The notes below the pieces were generated by a model. The model did not search any database. It saw nothing but the letters and a program-made list of their open reading frames with translations, and was not told where the DNA came from. 64,000 bases of DNA, from contig CALLWB010000052.1 in assembly GCA_938016265.1 (NCBI GenBank), forward strand, positions 1 to 64,000, read 5' to 3'. Of this stretch, positions 61,715 through 64,000 are shown piece after piece (the stretch's first letter is position 1; every line of letters begins with the position of its first letter). The DNA is from an uncultured Saprospiraceae bacterium (GTDB taxonomy: Bacteria > Bacteroidota > Bacteroidia > Chitinophagales > Saprospiraceae). The position numbers and the translations under genes were made by a program.

Positions 61715-62986
61715 ATGAATTTACAAAGTGTAAAACAACGTTTTGGAATTATTGGAAGCTCTCAAACTCTAGACAATCAATTGAACAGAGCGATTAGAGC
61801 TGCTTCAACAGACTTGTCCGTCCTGATAACAGGAGAAAGTGGTGTTGGTAAGGAAGTATTCTCAAAAATCATCCACGAACTTAGTCCCAGAAAACATAAC
61901 AAACGAATGCCGATCAACTGCGGCGCATTGCCAGAAGGCACCATCAACTCCGAACTTTTTGGACATGAGAAAGGTGCATTTACCGGAGCAATAAGCGAAC
62001 GAAAAGGGTATTTCGAAACCTTCAATGGAGGAACTATTTTTTTAGATGAAGTCGGTGAAATGCCACTGGACACTCAAGCCTTTTTACTTCGTGTTTTGGA
62101 GTCTGGCGAATTTGTACGGGTCGGTTCGTCCAAAGTATTAAAAACGGATGTCCGTGTCGTAGCAGCCACCAACGCCTCTTTGCTCGATAAAATACGCGCC
62201 GGAAAATTTAGAAATGATTTATACTTTCGGTTGAATACGGTGCCTATTCAGGTTCCAGCCTTGTCTGAACGCAGGGAAGATATAAGTTTGTTATTCAGAA
62301 AATTTGCTTCGGACTACGCAGAGAAATACAGAAGTGAGACGATCCGCTTGGACGAAGGCGCTGTCCAATTGTTGGAAAGCTACAAATGGCCGGGGAATAT
62401 CAGGGAGCTCAAAAATATTGCAGAACAAGTTTCTTTGCTTGCGACCAATAGAAATATGACCGCAGAAGATTTGCTGAAATTTATTCCTAAAGCAGCCGAT
62501 CGAAATCTACCAATGGTTACGGGAGACGGAAAAAATAATGGCGAGAATTTCCATGAGCGAGAAATATTATACAAGTTGTTGTTTGATATGAAAAAAGACC
62601 TCAATGACTTAAAGTCCTTGGTTTTCGAACTGATCAGCAATAACAATCTTAGTGTGCCGGACCTTAACAAACTGCCTCAATTCACACAATATGAGCAAAC
62701 CTCTCCTACCCGAAAGGAATTTGCTTCCTACGGAAACAAAAACGATAATGAATCCATTGGCAGACCAGCATCTGGTTCTTCAAAACCAATAATTATCGAC
62801 CCTTCAAGCAACTATAATAATGCTATCGAAGTAGAAGAAACCCTATCGCTGGAAGACATGGAGAAAGATATGATTCAAAAGGCATTGACCAAACATAAAG
62901 GAAAACGAAAGGATGCCGCTTCTGAACTGGGAATATCGGAACGAACGCTTTATAGAAAGATTAAATATTACGACGTAAAAGAATGA
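61715..62986 (+). CDS. Sigma-54-dependent activator without a sensory domain
   Basis: This encodes 423 aa. The AAA+ domain starts almost at residue 10. Walker A GESGVGKE (40-47), GAFTGA loop (87-92), Walker B GGTIFLDEVGEMPLD and sensor/R-finger FRNDLYFRLNTVPIQVPALS are intact. A variable linker (~260-380) precedes a Fis-type HTH (MIQKALTKHKGKRKDAASEL, then GISERTLYRKIKYY). There is no receiver, GAF or PAS domain, so activity is probably constitutive or set by a partner. The stop overlaps the lptE start by 4 nt (ATGA), so the two are translationally coupled. Confidence 0.92.
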   Translation: MNLQSVKQRFGIIGSSQTLDNQLNRAIRAASTDLSVLITGESGVGKEVFSKIIHELSPRKHNKRMPINCGALPEGTINSELFGHEKGAFTGAISERKGYFETFNGGTIFLDEVGEMPLDTQAFLLRVLESGEFVRVGSSKVLKTDVRVVAATNASLLDKIRAGKFRNDLYFRLNTVPIQVPALSERREDISLLFRKFASDYAEKYRSETIRLDEGAVQLLESYKWPGNIRELKNIAEQVSLLATNRNMTAEDLLKFIPKAADRNLPMVTGDGKNNGENFHEREILYKLLFDMKKDLNDLKSLVFELISNNNLSVPDLNKLPQFTQYEQTSPTRKEFASYGNKNDNESIGRPASGSSKPIIIDPSSNYNNAIEVEETLSLEDMEKDMIQKALTKHKGKRKDAASELGISERTLYRKIKYYDVKE

Positions 62987-63480
62987 AAAGACTAATCGCT
63001 ATCACTCAAATCTGCTTGCTTTTAGCCTTAGGAAGTTGTTATTCCTTTAAGGGAATAAGCATTCCGCCCGAGGTACAATCGTTTACCATTATTCCTTTTG
63101 AGAATAACGCAAATAATGTGGTGCCTACACTGGCGCAGACATTTAGTGAACGGCTAAAGGATAAGGTATTGACAGAATCAAGATTGAACTACGCGAATGC
63201 CAATGGCGACGTAGAGTTTAAAGGAGCGATTACTGCTTATCGGATTTCACCCGTTGCGCCTACTCCAAATGCGACTACCGCCTTCAATAGACTAGAAATT
63301 GAAGTCATGGTGGATTATGCATGTGTAACCAAACCCGATCTCGATTGGAATAATCAATTTCGGAGGTTTGCAGATTATGATAGTGGAACGGACTTAGCCT
63401 CTGTGCAGGATCAGTTGATTGAGGAAATTAATGAACAATTGGTAGAAGATATTTTTAATAAAGCATTTAATAATTGGTAA
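62983..63480 (+). CDS. lptE: LptE-family LPS-assembly lipoprotein
   Basis: This encodes 165 aa with lipobox LALGSC (Cys19). The mature part YSFKGISIPPEVQSFTIIPF with NNVVPTLAQTFSERLKDKVL matches the LptE fold of Bacteroidota, where a beta-sheet and helices plug the LptD barrel. It would help LptD insert lipopolysaccharide in the outer membrane. It overlaps the sigma-54 activator by 4 nt. The gene symbol rests on family resemblance and the usual gene order. Confidence 0.85.
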   Translation: MKRLIAITQICLLLALGSCYSFKGISIPPEVQSFTIIPFENNANNVVPTLAQTFSERLKDKVLTESRLNYANANGDVEFKGAITAYRISPVAPTPNATTAFNRLEIEVMVDYACVTKPDLDWNNQFRRFADYDSGTDLASVQDQLIEEINEQLVEDIFNKAFNNW

Positions 63481-63525
63481 TTTATATTAGATTTAGCCCT
63501 CACAATTGGGTTCAAACCTACTTAC

Positions 63526-64000
63526 ATGATGACAGGAAATAAATTTACAACCATTTTAGAGCACTCCGAACAGCTTTGGAACCTCGATTTTGAGGAGTTG
63601 AAAATACTTGTCCGTCAATATCCGTATGCTCAAAATTTAAGATTGCTGCTTGCAAAAAAGGCACAGTTGGAAAACAAATCAGAATTTGGGAAACACCTGA
63701 ATCTTGCCGCAACTTATGCACCGGATAGAACTTATTTATACCATTACATTAAAGACAATATTCCACAACCAGAAGAAGAGCTAGCTGGGAGCAATGAAGA
63801 GGTTTTTGCCTATGATCTTACTGGTGCACTGGAAGGAGTTGCGTCGCTTTCCACATCAGAAGAAGAAATACTGCCTTCCGTCCCTGCCTTTGAGCTCCTA
63901 TCTGAATCAGAAATTGCCAAAGAGGAAATCTTAGAATTGGAGCAAACTGCAGAAGCAGACGACCCCGAAATCAAGGAGGAGGAAACTATAGAGACAGCCG
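63526..64000 (+). CDS. Hypothetical protein (3' end outside window)
   Basis: The frame starts at ATG 63526, with a second ATG at 63529, and runs 158 codons off the right edge. The opening, TTILEHSEQLWNLDFEELKI then VRQYPYAQNLRLLLAKKAQL, is the pattern of a helical protein usually encoded after lptE in Bacteroidota, where the region is often called TPR-like. The later visible part is strongly acidic (EEEILPSV, EILELEQTAEADDPEIKEEE). No signal peptide, so it is cytosolic. Function is unknown. Confidence 0.75.
   Translation, partial: MMTGNKFTTILEHSEQLWNLDFEELKILVRQYPYAQNLRLLLAKKAQLENKSEFGKHLNLAATYAPDRTYLYHYIKDNIPQPEEELAGSNEEVFAYDLTGALEGVASLSTSEEEILPSVPAFELLSESEIAKEEILELEQTAEADDPEIKEEETIETA

Overview
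The window reads as chromosomal DNA of a gliding or surface-active member of the Bacteroidota, most likely a Saprospiria/Chitinophagia-type lineage (inference). The evidence is: type IX secretion (T9SS) sorting tails of type A (1-148) and type B (10612-14640, 50710-52953); a PorP/SprF protein beside OmpA-type proteins; DUF4836, DUF5683, DUF6787 and YdcZ-type proteins; the gene order miaB - sigma-54 activator - lptE; and promoters of the Bacteroidota form (-33 TTG/TTTG, about 19-21 nt, -7 TAnnTTTG), with no obvious Shine-Dalgarno sequences. Base composition is moderately AT-rich and even. I see no CRISPR array, insertion sequence or complete prophage.

Layout. 1-3.7 kb is accessory in character: a T9SS cargo tail, two tandem paralogous lipoproteins, a three-gene regulator cluster (XRE repressor, excisionase-like HTH, small protein), two orphan small proteins and a tRNA-Gly/tRNA-Leu operon. 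3.7-14.8 kb, all on the minus strand, holds an ABC ATPase, a DUF4836 lipoprotein, a small membrane protein and an operon for a giant SprB-repeat adhesin, PorP/SprF and an OmpA/TPR/PD40 protein, with a consensus promoter at 14.8 kb. 15-18.7 kb carries an acyl-CoA carboxylase subunit, a DUF6787 protein, an rRNA methyltransferase and small secreted proteins, one of them frameshifted.

19.0-20.3 kb is the most interesting stretch. A SigZ-type sigma factor and two tiny cysteine-pair proteins are each preceded by the same bipartite promoter (TGCGTC, exactly 16 nt, CGTGTA/CGTGTT). This looks like a self-contained autoregulated thiol or metal stress module. 20.4-31 kb has ubiX, a thioredoxin-like protein, a trans-sulfuration enzyme, a LysM/amidase-like protein, a TMTC-type membrane TPR protein, aspartate kinase and the first two of three secreted proteins sharing a C-terminal HRNH/dockerin-like module. 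A deleted relic of a fourth copy lies at 24.2-24.5 kb, and the third full copy is the Asp-box protein at 43-46 kb.

31-42 kb contains transport and oxidoreductase genes, parA-parB-DUF5683, a UPF0173 hydrolase, a peptide-binding lipoprotein and a second OmpA protein. 42-53 kb contains a lysophospholipase-like hydrolase, an SCP2 protein, an ABC exporter pair, CCA-adding enzyme, threonylcarbamoyl-AMP synthase and a PKD/T9SS type B protein. 53-64 kb contains a TonB-dependent receptor, threonine aldolase, bioA, a small HTH protein, a methyltransferase with a striking long hairpin in its leader, then miaB, a sensorless sigma-54 activator, lptE and a gene running off the end. Housekeeping genes are ordinary. 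The novelty is in the SigZ module, the shared surface-protein tail and the hairpin element.
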